Source: CAZCBN01 sp964496975 (GTDB lineage Bacteria; Planctomycetota; Phycisphaerae; Phycisphaerales; UBA1924). Taken from it: a stretch of DNA of 12,576 bases. Both the position numbers and the translations under genes were made by a program. Shown here one piece after another: positions 1 to 7,800 of this stretch. Each line of letters starts with the position of its first letter. Position 1 is the first letter of the stretch. Below the pieces are notes generated by a model. The model was not told where the DNA came from and did not search any database. It saw nothing but the letters and a program-made list of their open reading frames with translations. The DNA is taken from positions 1 through 12,576 of the forward strand of contig CAZCBN010000097.1 in assembly GCA_964496975.1 (NCBI GenBank), read 5' to 3'.

Positions 1-274
1 CCACCACCAGCAGGTTGTGCTCGCTGAAGGCGAGGTGTTCACGCTTCAGCAGCTCGCGGGCCTGCACGGCGTTGTTGGTGATGAGGCGGACGACGGCGTG
101 GTCCGAGGCCTCGTGCACGGAAATGGCACAGATGCGGCAGGTCGACTCGTCAAACCCCTCGACCAGGTCGAGCAGCTTGCCGACCTTGTTGTTCAGGAAG
201 ACGCTGAACTGCGTCACCGTGGGCGGGGCGTAGCCCTGCGAGGTTTCCAGAGGCGTCGCAGAACTGCTGCTCAT
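1..274 (-). CDS. ACT-domain protein, 3' end cut by window edge
   Basis: Only the first 91 codons are present; the rest lies beyond the left edge. Residues about 19-91 fit one ACT fold. There is a first strand (TQFSVFLNNK), a glycine turn and helix (VGKLLDLVEGF), a second strand around CRICAISV, a third strand (HAVVRLITN), and a helix from residue 70 (VQARELLKREHLAF) leading into a final strand (HNLLVV). ACT domains usually bind amino acids or other small ligands and act as regulatory modules, as in the small subunit of acetolactate synthase. What follows in this protein, and its ligand, cannot be seen. The ATG at 274-272 is preceded by AGGG about 8 bases upstream, a fair ribosome binding site. 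Residues 1-18 are a Ser/Thr/Pro-rich lead-in. The gene lies downstream of the isc cluster on the same strand, but a 489-base gap makes a shared transcript unlikely. Confidence 0.72.
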   Translation of the reverse strand, partial: MSSSSATPLETSQGYAPPTVTQFSVFLNNKVGKLLDLVEGFDESTCRICAISVHEASDHAVVRLITNNAVQARELLKREHLAFSEHNLLVV

Positions 275-763
275 CCGTGCATCCCTGGCCGCCGCGTCGT
301 GGGCGGCGGAGCGGCTCGTCGCGCGAAGACGGCCCCGCGTCTCACGCCGTGAAGTCGGGCACCCCGCGCGCCGGGCCGACGGGCGGTGCGCGGCGACCGC
401 GGGCCCCCACGACCCGTCGCCCCCGCGGCCTGCCCTCACCCGCCACCACAGTATCACAGCCGGGGCACGAACAGAAGCGGAAAGAGGCGTGATTCTCGGC
501 GGTTGACCGCGAGCGCCGCCGCCCGCGACAGAGGCATTTGTTCGGGACGTCGCGAGGCCACGCGATTGATCGCCGCGTGCGGCTCCGGCCTGTGGACTGC
601 CGGGCGCACAACACGACCGCTGCGAGGCATGCAGCGGGTCGACCGCGTGGCCAAGGCCATCGGAGGAGTGGGGGGCCCGAATGGCTACCCACACGCGTTC
701 TGGGCCGGCGTGCGGGCCGTCAGGGGCCTTGGTAGGCCTCGGTGAGCCTTGCTCCCGGCGGCT
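275..763. other. Intergenic gap between iscA and the ACT-domain gene
   Basis: I see no convincing gene in these 489 bases. The open frames are Arg/Pro-rich and overlap each other on both strands, as expected of random GC-rich DNA. On the minus strand a GATACT hexamer (450-455) preceded by TG gives an extended -10-like box that could drive the ACT gene; no good -35 box accompanies it. A nested inverted repeat pairs 644-649 with 692-697 and 656-660 with 681-685. A short hairpin at 723-740 follows iscA. Confidence 0.5.
723..740 (-). terminator. Possible terminator hairpin after iscA
   Basis: A seven-pair stem including one G-T pair (723-729 with 734-740) closes a four-base loop, 23 bases past the iscA stop codon. 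No run of T follows it on the minus strand, so it is not a textbook intrinsic terminator; it may only stabilise the 3' end of the isc transcript. Confidence 0.25.
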
Positions 764-1138
764 TTAGACGGCGAAGCTGGAGCCGCAGCCGCAGGAGGTC
801 GTGGCGTTGGGGTTGTTGAAGACGAACCCGCGGCCCATGATCTCGTCCTTGAAGTCGACGGTGGTGCCGCTTAGGTAGAGCAGGCTCTTGGGGTCGCAGA
901 TGACGCGGACGCCGTGCTGCTCGAAGACCTCGTCGGTGTCCTTGCGGGTCTCGGTGAGGTCAAGGATGTAGGAGAAGCCGGAGCAGCCGCCGCCCTTCAC
1001 GCCCACGCGGAGGCAGACCTTGTCGGCGTCGAGCTCCTGCTGCTGGATGATGGTCTTGACCTCGCGCGCGGCGGTCTCGCTCAAGATGACGCCGGTCTGC
1101 TCGGTGGCGGGTGCGGCGGGGGCTGCGGTGGTGGCCAT
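764..1138 (-). CDS. iscA: IscA/ErpA-type (HesB family) Fe-S cluster carrier
   Basis: A 124-residue A-type carrier, which helps pass Fe-S clusters made on IscU to apo-proteins in the cytoplasm. The HesB/IscA fold spans about residues 17-122. The three conserved cluster-binding cysteines are present: C52 in GGGCSGFSY, and C116 and C118 in the C-terminal SCGCGSSF motif. Extra cysteines occur at 42 and 81. The VKGGGCSGFSY and YLSGTTVDF blocks are typical of the family. An Ala/Thr/Pro-rich extension of about 15 residues precedes the fold. The frame is open upstream to 1225, but the ATG at 1138 has AGGAG ten bases before it and begins just ahead of the fold, so I choose it. It is the last gene of iscS-iscU-iscA, separated from iscU by 180 bases. 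Whether it is closer to IscA or ErpA cannot be settled from motifs alone. Confidence 0.93.
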   Translation of the reverse strand: MATTAAPAAPATEQTGVILSETAAREVKTIIQQQELDADKVCLRVGVKGGGCSGFSYILDLTETRKDTDEVFEQHGVRVICDPKSLLYLSGTTVDFKDEIMGRGFVFNNPNATTSCGCGSSFAV

Positions 1139-1318
1139 GGCTTCGATGCTCCTGCGGTGGGCGAGGCGTGTCGGCCGGTTCGCCCGTGCTGGATGGTACG
1201 TCGGAGAAGGGCGGCCGGATCGCACGCGCGGCCGCGGTGACTCGGATCGGCCGGCGGCCGCCCACGGCGCGCACGGCCGTTGCGATCGGCCGGGTCGCGC
1301 GGCGTACGGACCCCAAAC
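1139..1318. other. iscU-iscA spacer with a repeated 10-mer
   Basis: This 180-base spacer inside the isc cluster holds no gene. GATCGGCCGG occurs twice in direct orientation (1245-1254 and 1284-1293), and several CGGCCG palindromes lie around it. The spacer could fold and uncouple iscA expression from iscU, but that is inference. The iscA ribosome binding site is at its minus-strand 3' end. Confidence 0.4.
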
Positions 1319-1750
1319 TCAGTGGGCCGAGGCGACGGCGTGGGCCGGCGCGGCGGCGGCGTTCTTGGTCTTGTAATCCGCGATCGCGGCGCGGATGGCG
1401 TCCTCGGCGAGCACCGAGCAGTGGATCTTCACCGGCGGCAGGCTCAGCTCCTCGACGATCTGCGTGTTCTTGATCGTCAGGCCCTCGTCCAGCGTGCGGC
1501 CCTTGAGCCACTCGGTGGCGAGGCTGCTGCTCGCGATGGCCGAGCCGCAGCCGAAGCACTTGAACTTGGCGTCCTCGATGACGCCCTCGTCGCTCACCTT
1601 GATCTGGAGCTGCATGACGTCGCCGCACTCGGGCGCGCCGACGAGGCCGACGCCGACGTCCTTGCGCTCCTTGATCTCCTTCTGGGTGCCGAAGGAGCCG
1701 ACGTTGCGTGGGTTCTCGTAATGGTCGATGACTTTGGGGCTGTATGCCAT
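1319..1750 (-). CDS. iscU: IscU-type Fe-S cluster scaffold
   Basis: A 143-residue U-type scaffold on which IscS-derived sulfur and iron are assembled into clusters. The N-terminal YSPKVIDHYENPRNVGSF block is typical of IscU. The conserved ligands are all present: C42 followed by D44 in PECGDV, C65 in KCFGCGSAIASSS (with C68 beside it), and H110-C111 in KIHCSVLAEDAI. The LPPVK motif (104-108), known in enterobacterial IscU as the site recognised by the chaperone HscA, is intact. An Ala/His-rich tail of about 15 residues follows the fold. The ATG at 1750 is preceded by GAGG seven bases upstream. Iron-sulfur scaffold proteins of the SUF type (SufU) carry an insertion and lack LPPVK, so IscU is the better name. 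The gene follows iscS by 73 bases and is very probably on the same transcript. Confidence 0.96.
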   Translation of the reverse strand: MAYSPKVIDHYENPRNVGSFGTQKEIKERKDVGVGLVGAPECGDVMQLQIKVSDEGVIEDAKFKCFGCGSAIASSSLATEWLKGRTLDEGLTIKNTQIVEELSLPPVKIHCSVLAEDAIRAAIADYKTKNAAAAPAHAVASAH

Positions 1751-1823
1751 GGGTGCCTCGCTGTGTTCCGGGGTGCGGCGCGGTCCCGCGGGTCGCGTCG
1801 CCGGGGGGGGTGAACGCCGGGGA

Positions 1824-3065
1824 CTAGTGCGCCTGCCACTCGATCTTCGTGATGTCGATCCCCTCGCGGTGCATGTCGTAGAGCGGGCTCAGGGCCCGCA
1901 GCTTCTCCACGCCCCGCACGATGTTGTCGGCGGCGAAGTCCACCTCGGCCTCCGTCGTGAAGCGGCCCAGGCTGAGCCGCAGGCTGCTGTGCGCCAGGTC
2001 GTCGCCGATGCCCAGGCTCTTCAGCACGTAGCTCGGCTCCAGGCTCGCGCTCGTGCACGCCGAGCCGCTGGACATCGCGATCTCCTTGCACGCCATCATC
2101 AGGCTCTCCCCCTCGACAAAGCCGAAGGAGATGTTGGTGATGTGCGGCAGGCGGCGGTCGCGGTGCCCGTTGATCTGCACCACGTCGAGCCGGCCGGTGA
2201 TGCTGCTCTCGAGCTTGGTGCGTAGCGCGAGCAGGCGACGGCCCTCGTCGAGCATCTCCTTGCCCGCGATCTCGGCCGCGGCGCCGAGGCCCACGATGCC
2301 CGGGATGTTGTGCGTGCCGCTGCGGAAGCCGCGCTCCTGCCCACCGCCGTCGAACATCGCGACGAGCCGCACGCGGGGCTTGCGACGCCGCACGTACAGC
2401 GCGCCCACGCCCTTGGGCCCGTACATCTTGTGCCCGCTCAGGCTCAGCAGGTCGACGTTCGCGCGGTTGACGTCCGTCGGCATCTTGCCGACCCACTGCG
2501 TTGCGTCGGTGTGGAAGACGGCGTTGCGCTCGTGGCACAGCGCCCCGATCGCCTCGATCTCGTTGATCGTGCCGATCTCGTTGTTCGCCCACATGATGCT
2601 GACGAGGATGGTGTCGTCGCGCATCGCGCCCCGGACCATCTCCGCCGTGATGATCCCGTCGCGCCCCGGCTCGAGGAACGTGATGTCGAAGCCTTCCTTC
2701 TGGAGCCGCTTGCACGGGTCCAGCACGGCCTTGTGCTCGTGCAAAGCCGTGATGATGTGCCCGCGCGGCTTGCCGCTGCCCGCGGGGTGTTTCTCGTACA
2801 TGAGCGCCGCGCCCTTGATGGCGAGGTTGTTCGACTCCGTCGAACCGCTGGTGAAGATGATCTCCTTCTCGTCCGCGCCGATCAGCGCGGCGACCTGCTC
2901 GCGGGCCTTGTCCGCCGCGTCCTCCGCCGCCCAGCCGAAGCTGTGGTTGCGGCTGCCGGCGTTGCCGTAGTGCTCCGTGAAGTACGGCAGCATCGCCTGC
3001 ACCACCCGCGGGTCGCAGCGGGTCGTGGCGGCGTTGTCGAGATAGACGGGCGTGTTCGCGGTCAT
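1824..3065 (-). CDS. iscS: Cysteine desulfurase IscS
   Basis: A 413-residue PLP-dependent enzyme that converts cysteine to alanine and holds the sulfur as a persulfide for IscU. It starts with the family hallmark YLDNAATT (8-15). FTSGSTESNN (71-80) binds the cofactor phosphate, H111 in EHKAV stacks on PLP, D187 (HTDATQ) and the Schiff-base lysine K213 (SGHKMYGPKG) are in place. The catalytic cysteine is C337 in SSGSACTSASLEPSYVL, on the long flexible loop that marks group I (IscS/NifS) enzymes. The C-terminal tail, SPLYDMHREG then DITKIEW, matches the end of E. coli IscS, so the protein is full length (E. coli 404 residues). ATG 3065 has a GGGGG stretch about six bases upstream. It is the first gene of iscS-iscU-iscA; no iscR precedes it. 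Confidence 0.97.
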   Translation of the reverse strand: MTANTPVYLDNAATTRCDPRVVQAMLPYFTEHYGNAGSRNHSFGWAAEDAADKAREQVAALIGADEKEIIFTSGSTESNNLAIKGAALMYEKHPAGSGKPRGHIITALHEHKAVLDPCKRLQKEGFDITFLEPGRDGIITAEMVRGAMRDDTILVSIMWANNEIGTINEIEAIGALCHERNAVFHTDATQWVGKMPTDVNRANVDLLSLSGHKMYGPKGVGALYVRRRKPRVRLVAMFDGGGQERGFRSGTHNIPGIVGLGAAAEIAGKEMLDEGRRLLALRTKLESSITGRLDVVQINGHRDRRLPHITNISFGFVEGESLMMACKEIAMSSGSACTSASLEPSYVLKSLGIGDDLAHSSLRLSLGRFTTEAEVDFAADNIVRGVEKLRALSPLYDMHREGIDITKIEWQAH

Positions 3066-3084
3066 GGATGCCCCCGGGCGTGGA

Positions 3085-3113
3085 TCAGCGGAACGAGCTT
3101 CAGCGGAACGAGC
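3085..3113 (-). repeat. Tandem 14-bp repeat in the iscS leader
   Basis: TCAGCGGAACGAGC occurs at 3085-3098 and again, without a mismatch, at 3100-3113, a period of 15 bases. The pair lies between the candidate promoter and the iscS start codon, 20-48 bases before the ATG. It may be a pair of regulator sites or a chance duplication. Confidence 0.85.
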
Positions 3114-3143
3114 AACGGACGCCCAAGTCTGCTACTCGGAATC

Positions 3144-3149
3144 ATTCTA
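3144..3149 (-). promoter_or_regulatory. Candidate -10 box for the isc cluster
   Basis: On the minus strand the hexamer TAGAAT matches the sigma-70 -10 consensus at five of six positions and sits in the only AT-rich patch near iscS, 79 bases before its ATG. No good -35 box is found at 16-18 bases; instead a partial dyad, CTAC-8-GTAG (3152-3167), covers the spacer, where an activator or repressor such as an Rrf2-type regulator could bind. The dyad arms are only four bases, so this is weak evidence. Confidence 0.35.
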
Positions 3150-3267
3150 AACTACCAACCAGTGTAGCACGGCTCCAACGCCACATCCAACCACCCCAAA
3201 GGGTTTGATCGGTCAGCGTTCGTATGTGGCCGCGGAGCTCCCGGCCCCCCGGATGCTCCTCCCGAAA

Positions 3268-3280
3268 CCCCGCTGCGGGG
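3268..3280 (-). terminator. Possible terminator of the STAS-kinase transcript
   Basis: A perfect six-pair GC stem with a one-base centre (CCCCGC and GCGGGG on the plus strand) is followed on the minus strand by only three T. It lies about 200 bases past the kinase stop codon and before the isc promoter. The distance and the short T run keep confidence low. Confidence 0.3.
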
Positions 3281-3483
3281 GCTGTCGCCCCGCGTCGCGT
3301 TCCCGATGGGTTCGCCGCGCCGCCGCCGGCCGACGCAGAACGCTCACGCCCGCCCGCGGTCCCGCCCCGGCAACGGACGCCGCACGCGTTGGCCACCCCA
3401 CCCGACCACCCCGCCCGACCAGCGCGCGGCGGCACCCCGCACCTTCCCGACGGCCGGCGTGCGGGCCGATCCGTGGTGGGGCG

Positions 3484-3918
3484 TCAGGGCTTTGGCCGCT
3501 GATAAAACAGATCGACGCGGTTGCCGGCCTTGTTGTGGCTCACCGTGGTCATGTAGGCCCGCATCAGCATGATGCCGCGACCGCTGGGATTGCCCAGATT
3601 TTCGTCGAGCGTGGGGTCGGGGATCGAGCCGGGGTCGAAGCCCGGGCCCTGGTCTTCGACGGAGATGCGGACGCCCTGCTCGGAGATGTCGAAGGAGACG
3701 AGCACCGGCAGGTTGCGGTCCAGGCCCCGGTGCCCGTGGGCAAAGGCGTTGGTGATGGCCTCTTCGAACGCGAGCTTGATGGCGAAGCGGCTGCTCTTGG
3801 GGTACCCCAGCCGGTCGACCTCGGTGAGGATGCGGTCCTCGACCGCCTCGATCTGCTCTCGGTCGTCGCGGACCTCGACGCGGTGCTCGGCGGTGCTTGT
3901 GGGGCGAACGTCCGTCAT
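3484..3918 (-). CDS. RsbW-like anti-sigma factor / serine kinase (HATPase_c)
   Basis: A 144-residue stand-alone GHKL ATPase of the RsbW/SpoIIAB type. Members bind either a sigma factor (or another effector) or a STAS antagonist, and phosphorylate the antagonist on serine. The N box is FEEAITNAFAHGH with E53 and N57; the G1 box is DQGPGF (89-94) and the G2 region is GNPSGRGIMLMRAY (109-122), so the ATP site looks intact. The N-terminal part (residues 12-48) would form the usual leading strand and helix. The frame continues upstream to 4044, but the ATG at 3918 begins where the fold begins; its Shine-Dalgarno match is weak (CAGG about 13 bases upstream). It lies 150 bases after the STAS gene on the same strand, and the pairing strongly suggests that they are partners. 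The target it controls is not in the window. Confidence 0.88.
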   Translation of the reverse strand: MTDVRPTSTAEHRVEVRDDREQIEAVEDRILTEVDRLGYPKSSRFAIKLAFEEAITNAFAHGHRGLDRNLPVLVSFDISEQGVRISVEDQGPGFDPGSIPDPTLDENLGNPSGRGIMLMRAYMTTVSHNKAGNRVDLFYQRPKP

Positions 3919-4068
3919 CGTGCACTCGGCCTGCGGGTGGGTGAACCTGGGTGACGCGTGGCGCGTCCGGCGTGCCGCCGTGTGGGGTCGCGGGGGGAAC
4001 CGGCAACAGCACGCCCCGAGCGGGCCCGGCGGGTCCGCGATCACTGGGCGGGCCGCGCGACGGGCGCG

Positions 4069-4428
4069 TCAGCCGAAGCTCTTCGCCGCGTCGTCGCTCG
4101 TCTCGTGGATGTCGAAGAGCTTGTTGAGCCGCGTGATCACAAAGACCTCGTAGATCTGCGGGTCAATGTCGGCGAGACGCAGCTCGCCGTGCTTGTCCTT
4201 CACCTTGCGGTTGATGGTGATCAGCGTGCCCAGCGCGGCCGACGAAAGATGGTCGACGTTCGAGAAGCTGATCAGCAGCTTCGGCTTGGGCGTCTTCTCG
4301 ACGAGCGAGGAGATCTCGTCCCCGATCGACTGGATGTTTGCCTCGTCGAGGATGTTGCGGTCGATGAACTCGACGTGCGTCACGCCGTTGTTGTCGCGGA
4401 CCCGCAGGCGCGATTCTGATGCAGCCAT
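4069..4428 (-). CDS. STAS-domain anti-sigma factor antagonist
   Basis: A 119-residue single STAS domain, like SpoIIAA/RsbV. The strand THVEFID (17-23), helix IQSIGDEISSLVEKT (32-46), central strand KLLISFSNV (50-58) and the loop-helix HLSSAALGTLITINRKVK follow the family pattern. The phosphoacceptor loop, usually DSSGLG, is here SSAALG, with S62 and S63 as the candidate sites. In the family, the unphosphorylated form captures the kinase/anti-sigma protein and frees its target. ATG 4428 is preceded by GGAG eight bases upstream. The gene comes first in a two-gene unit with the RsbW-like protein. An alternative role in the switching of a histidine kinase or GGDEF protein is possible, since no sigma factor is nearby. 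Confidence 0.88.
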   Translation of the reverse strand: MAASESRLRVRDNNGVTHVEFIDRNILDEANIQSIGDEISSLVEKTPKPKLLISFSNVDHLSSAALGTLITINRKVKDKHGELRLADIDPQIYEVFVITRLNKLFDIHETSDDAAKSFG

Positions 4429-4517
4429 TCGCCGTCTCCACCGCCCGCGGCCCCCGGCCCCGCGGCATCGCCCAAGTGGGCCGCGCCGCGAGGAGCGGGG
4501 CGGGCTCCGTACATTCG

Positions 4518-4523
4518 ACTATA
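4518..4523 (-). promoter_or_regulatory. Candidate -10 box for the STAS-kinase unit
   Basis: TATAGT on the minus strand matches the -10 consensus at five of six positions, 90 bases before the STAS start codon, inside otherwise very GC-rich DNA. The best upstream element is TTGCAC (4543-4548), but the spacing is 19 bases and the match is only half, so an activator or an alternative sigma factor may be needed. Confidence 0.4.
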
Positions 4524-4626
4524 GCCGACAGCGGCCGCCGCCGTGCAACGGCGTCGCCCCCGCCACGCCGGCCCCCCGCACCACCCGGCCACGTCGCCCG
4601 TTTTCACGCACTGCCCAGCGCCCGAA

Positions 4627-4643
4627 CCGGTCGGTACGACCGG
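4627..4643. repeat. Perfect 7-3-7 inverted repeat
   Basis: CCGGTCG and CGACCGG flank the three bases GTA. The dyad lies about 105 bases upstream of the STAS -10 candidate and about 240 bases past the secretin stop. It could be a regulator's operator or a second RNA hairpin behind the secretin; no T run follows on either strand. Confidence 0.8.
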
Positions 4644-4834
4644 CCGCGGGTAAGCCGCTGCGCCGTCCTCCGGTGCCGACCCGCCCCGCGGCCGAGTGCC
4701 GCGAGGTAGACCCGCGACGCCGCCCGCGAGACGGCCCCGCCGGCGTTCGACGGAACCTCGCCGACAACCGGACCCGGGCGCAGCCATGCCGCCGCACCCG
4801 CCGGGGAACGCGCAGGTGGTCACCCGCATCGCTC

Positions 4835-4878
4835 CGGCGATCGGTGCCGCCCCACGGCGGGGGTCGGCACGGTCGCCG
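4835..4878 (-). terminator. Strong hairpin directly after the secretin gene
   Basis: Three nested stems pair 4835-4840 with 4873-4878, 4844-4849 with 4865-4870, and 4850-4853 with the G run at 4860-4863, with only one to three unpaired bases between them. The base of the hairpin is six bases past the secretin stop codon. No T run follows, so it would be an unconventional or Rho-assisted terminator, or a 3' stabiliser. The structure itself is clear; its function is inferred. Confidence 0.55.
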
Positions 4879-4884
4879 ATTGCG

Positions 4885-7800
4885 TCAGCCGCCGAGCGAA
4901 TCGAGCAGGCCCGGGAAGTTCTTTTCCTCTTCCTCGTTCTGGATGAGGATGGTGGGCTTCAGCAGGATGAGCAGGGTCCGCTCCTCGCGAGACTCGATGC
5001 GGTTGGAGAAGAAGCGGTTGAGGATCGGGATCTTGCTGAGCACGGGCACGCCCGTCTCGGTCTCGATCTCGTCCACCAGCCGCTGACCGCCGAGCAGGAT
5101 GGTCCCCTGGTCCGGCACCGTCACCGTGGTCGACACCGAGGTGATGGTGGTGGTGGGGAGCTGCACCTGGCCCTGCGCGGGCACCGTCGCGCCGCCGCCG
5201 CCGATGCCGGCGCCGCCCGCCACCGCGGTGAACGTGGTGGAGGGGATGAGCGTCACCTCGCTGATCTGCGTGGTGACGTTGATCGTCACGTACCGACGGT
5301 CCGCCGAGATGACGCCGTCCACGTCCAGCACCACGCCCGAGGGCACGACGCCGATGACGGGGTCGAACGACACCGCCGCGTCAGAGACCACCGGCGTCAG
5401 GTCGCTGACGAACGCCTGCTGCGTCGCCACGAACACGTTGGCCCGCTGCCCGTTGGTCAGCGTCAGCCGCGGGGCGGTGAGCGCCACGCTCCGCCGGTCG
5501 GCCTGCGTCGCCTCGACGAGGAAGTCGACCTGGATGTCGTCGAGGAACCGGCCCGCAACACTGAGCGCCGGGCCACCCGACGCGCTCAGAATCTCGCCCG
5601 CGAACCCGGTGCCGCCCGCGAGCGACTCCGTCAGGCCGAACGAGTTCTGCGCGCCCTGGATCACCGAGAACTCGTCGCTCTGCTGCCCCGGCGCGAACAC
5701 CGGCTGGGAGATCGGCAAGTCAGGGATGCCGTTGCCGTCCGTGTCGATGATCGGCGCGCCCTGCACCGAGCGGTTGATCACGGCCTGCCCGCCCGGCGTG
5801 CGGCCGAAGAAGTCCGACGGCAGCAGGCTCGGGTCCACCGTCGACAGCGTGCGGTACTCGCTGCTGTCGGCGTTCAGGAAGACGTCGATATCGAAGCCGA
5901 TCTGCTCGAAGTACGCCTCGTTCACCAGCAGGAAGCGGCTCTCGACGTTGATCTGCATGTTCCGCACGCTGCGGAGCTTGCCGAGCAGGCCGATGATCGC
6001 GCGGTGGTTCTTGGGCGTGTTGGTGATGATCAGGTTGCCGTTCAGCTCCTGGATCGTCCCCGTGTCGCCGCCCGTGTCCTGCCAGCCCTCGGGGTCGACG
6101 TTCTCCTGAATGAGGTCGACGATCCGCTCGATCAGCTCCTCGCGGGGGATGCGGTCCGCGTCCTCCTGGTCGTTCTGCTGGAAGGGGCTCTGGCCGCCGC
6201 CGCCGCCGCCCTGCTGGCCGGAGTTCTGGAAGGCCGACTGCAGGTCGAAGTCCGGCGCGTTGTCGTAGTCCGGCACCTCGATCAGCAGGTCGCGGATGTC
6301 GTAGATCTCAAGCACCGTGTTCCGGCGCAGCACCTCGTCGCTCGCGATCGTCAGCACGCCGTCGTACACCGCCCAGCCCGCCGGCACCTCGGGGTCCGAC
6401 GCCTTCTCCAGCACGCGGTCGAGCACCGTCTGCAGCGGCACGTTCGTCAGCTTCAGCGAGACCGTCGACTCCGGGTCCACGCCGATGTCCTCGAGCGACT
6501 CCCAGTCGATGTCCATCTCCAGGTCGCCCACGCTCGCGACAAACTTCAGCACGTCCTCGAAGTTGTTCTCCTCGAAGCTCACCGGGATGCGCCGGTCCGA
6601 CAGCTTCGCCAGCGTCGCCCGGTTCGTCGGCGTATCCGTGAACTGCAGCGGGTCGCCCCGGCGGATCGAGATCGCACGCCAGTCCTCGGGGTACTCAATG
6701 AGCGACCGCGGCGCGATCACGGCCTGCAGGTTCGTGACCAGCTCCTCGGCGTGGCTGCGACGGATGTCCTCCGTCGTCTCGCTGTACCGCCGGTACAGAA
6801 TCGTGTCCCGCAGCACGTCGCGCAGCAGCAGGCCCGCGGGGTTCAGCGGGTCCAGGAAGAGGATCTGGTCCACCTCCTGCAGCGCCTTCTCGTAGTTCTG
6901 CTCGAGCTGCAGCGAACGCACACGGTCCAGCAGCTCCGCGATCTTCGCGTCGCGCTGCCGCAGACGGTCCGACTCGGCCTCCGTCCGCTTCCGCTCCAGC
7001 TCCGCCTCGCGGCTCTGGGCCGTACGGATCCGCTCGGCCTCTTCCGTCTCGGCGATGCGGCTCACCAGGTCGTCGGCCCGGCCCTGCAGCTCCTCAAACT
7101 CCGTCGCGCTCAGCACCTCGCGCCCGCGGTTCACTGTCAGCCGTGCCACGGCCGCCATGTCTCGGGCCCGCACGAAGTCGCCGCTCTCCAGCGCCGCCTG
7201 CGACTGGCTGAACTCGTTCTCGAACTGCGCGAGCGTCTGCTGCCGCGCCAGCCCGCGGCGGTCGATCTCGTCCGACAGCGCGCGGTTGGGGTCGATCAGG
7301 CCCTCGCGCAGCTCAAGCTGCACATCGGCCAGCCGCTGCTGGGCCGTCGCCGCCTGGTCACCCGTCAGGCCCGCGCGGTAGCCCGCGAGCAGCTCGCCGT
7401 ACAACTGCTCGGCCTCGCCGAGCCGGCGCTGCTGGTACGCGACATCGGCCATCGCCAGCAGACGCGCCGCCTCTTGGGCGATCGCCTGGTCCACCACGCC
7501 GCCCGCCGCGGGCACCGCCGCCGGGGCCGCGCCGAGGCCGGCCGCCGCGTCCGTCCCGCCCGTCGCGGGGGCCGCGGGGGCGACCGGCGTTGCGGCCGGG
7601 GCCGTCGGGGCCGTCGGGGCCGCGGTGGGCACCTGCCCGCCCGTGGGCACGGGCGAGAGCGAGGACGCCGCGGGGTCGCCGACGTACCGGATGTAGGGGT
7701 TGCTCTCGGGCGTCGCGCCGGGCGTCGCCGCCGGCTGGCTGCCGTCGCCGGTGATCGGCTGGTAGTCCGGGGTGCCCGACGGGGGTTCCGCCTGGCCCGG

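Larger units (their letters stand above)
3066..3483. other. Gap between the kinase gene and iscS
   Basis: No gene is supported in these 418 bases. The part nearest iscS (3066-3170) looks like its promoter and leader, with a local AT-rich patch at 3131-3160 that stands out from the GC-rich surroundings. A compact hairpin at 3268-3280 may end the upstream STAS-kinase transcript. The remaining stretch, 3281-3483, is Pro/Arg-biased GC-rich sequence in which I see nothing more. Confidence 0.5.
4429..4884. other. Gap between the secretin and the STAS gene
   Basis: No gene is supported here. The stretch holds, from the secretin side downward, a long hairpin (4835-4878), a perfect 7-3-7 dyad (4627-4643), and a promoter-like TATAGT for the STAS gene (4518-4523). 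The open frames crossing it are Arg/Pro-rich and share no family motif. This looks like a transcript boundary. Confidence 0.55.

Noticed and set aside
275..763. Possible small genes in the iscA to ACT gap
   Set aside because: The short frames on both strands overlap one another and show no motif, no ribosome binding site and no signal peptide.
3205..3954. A 249-codon plus-strand frame opposite the RsbW-like gene
   Set aside because: It is the reverse of a gene with intact N, G1 and G2 boxes and has no features of its own.
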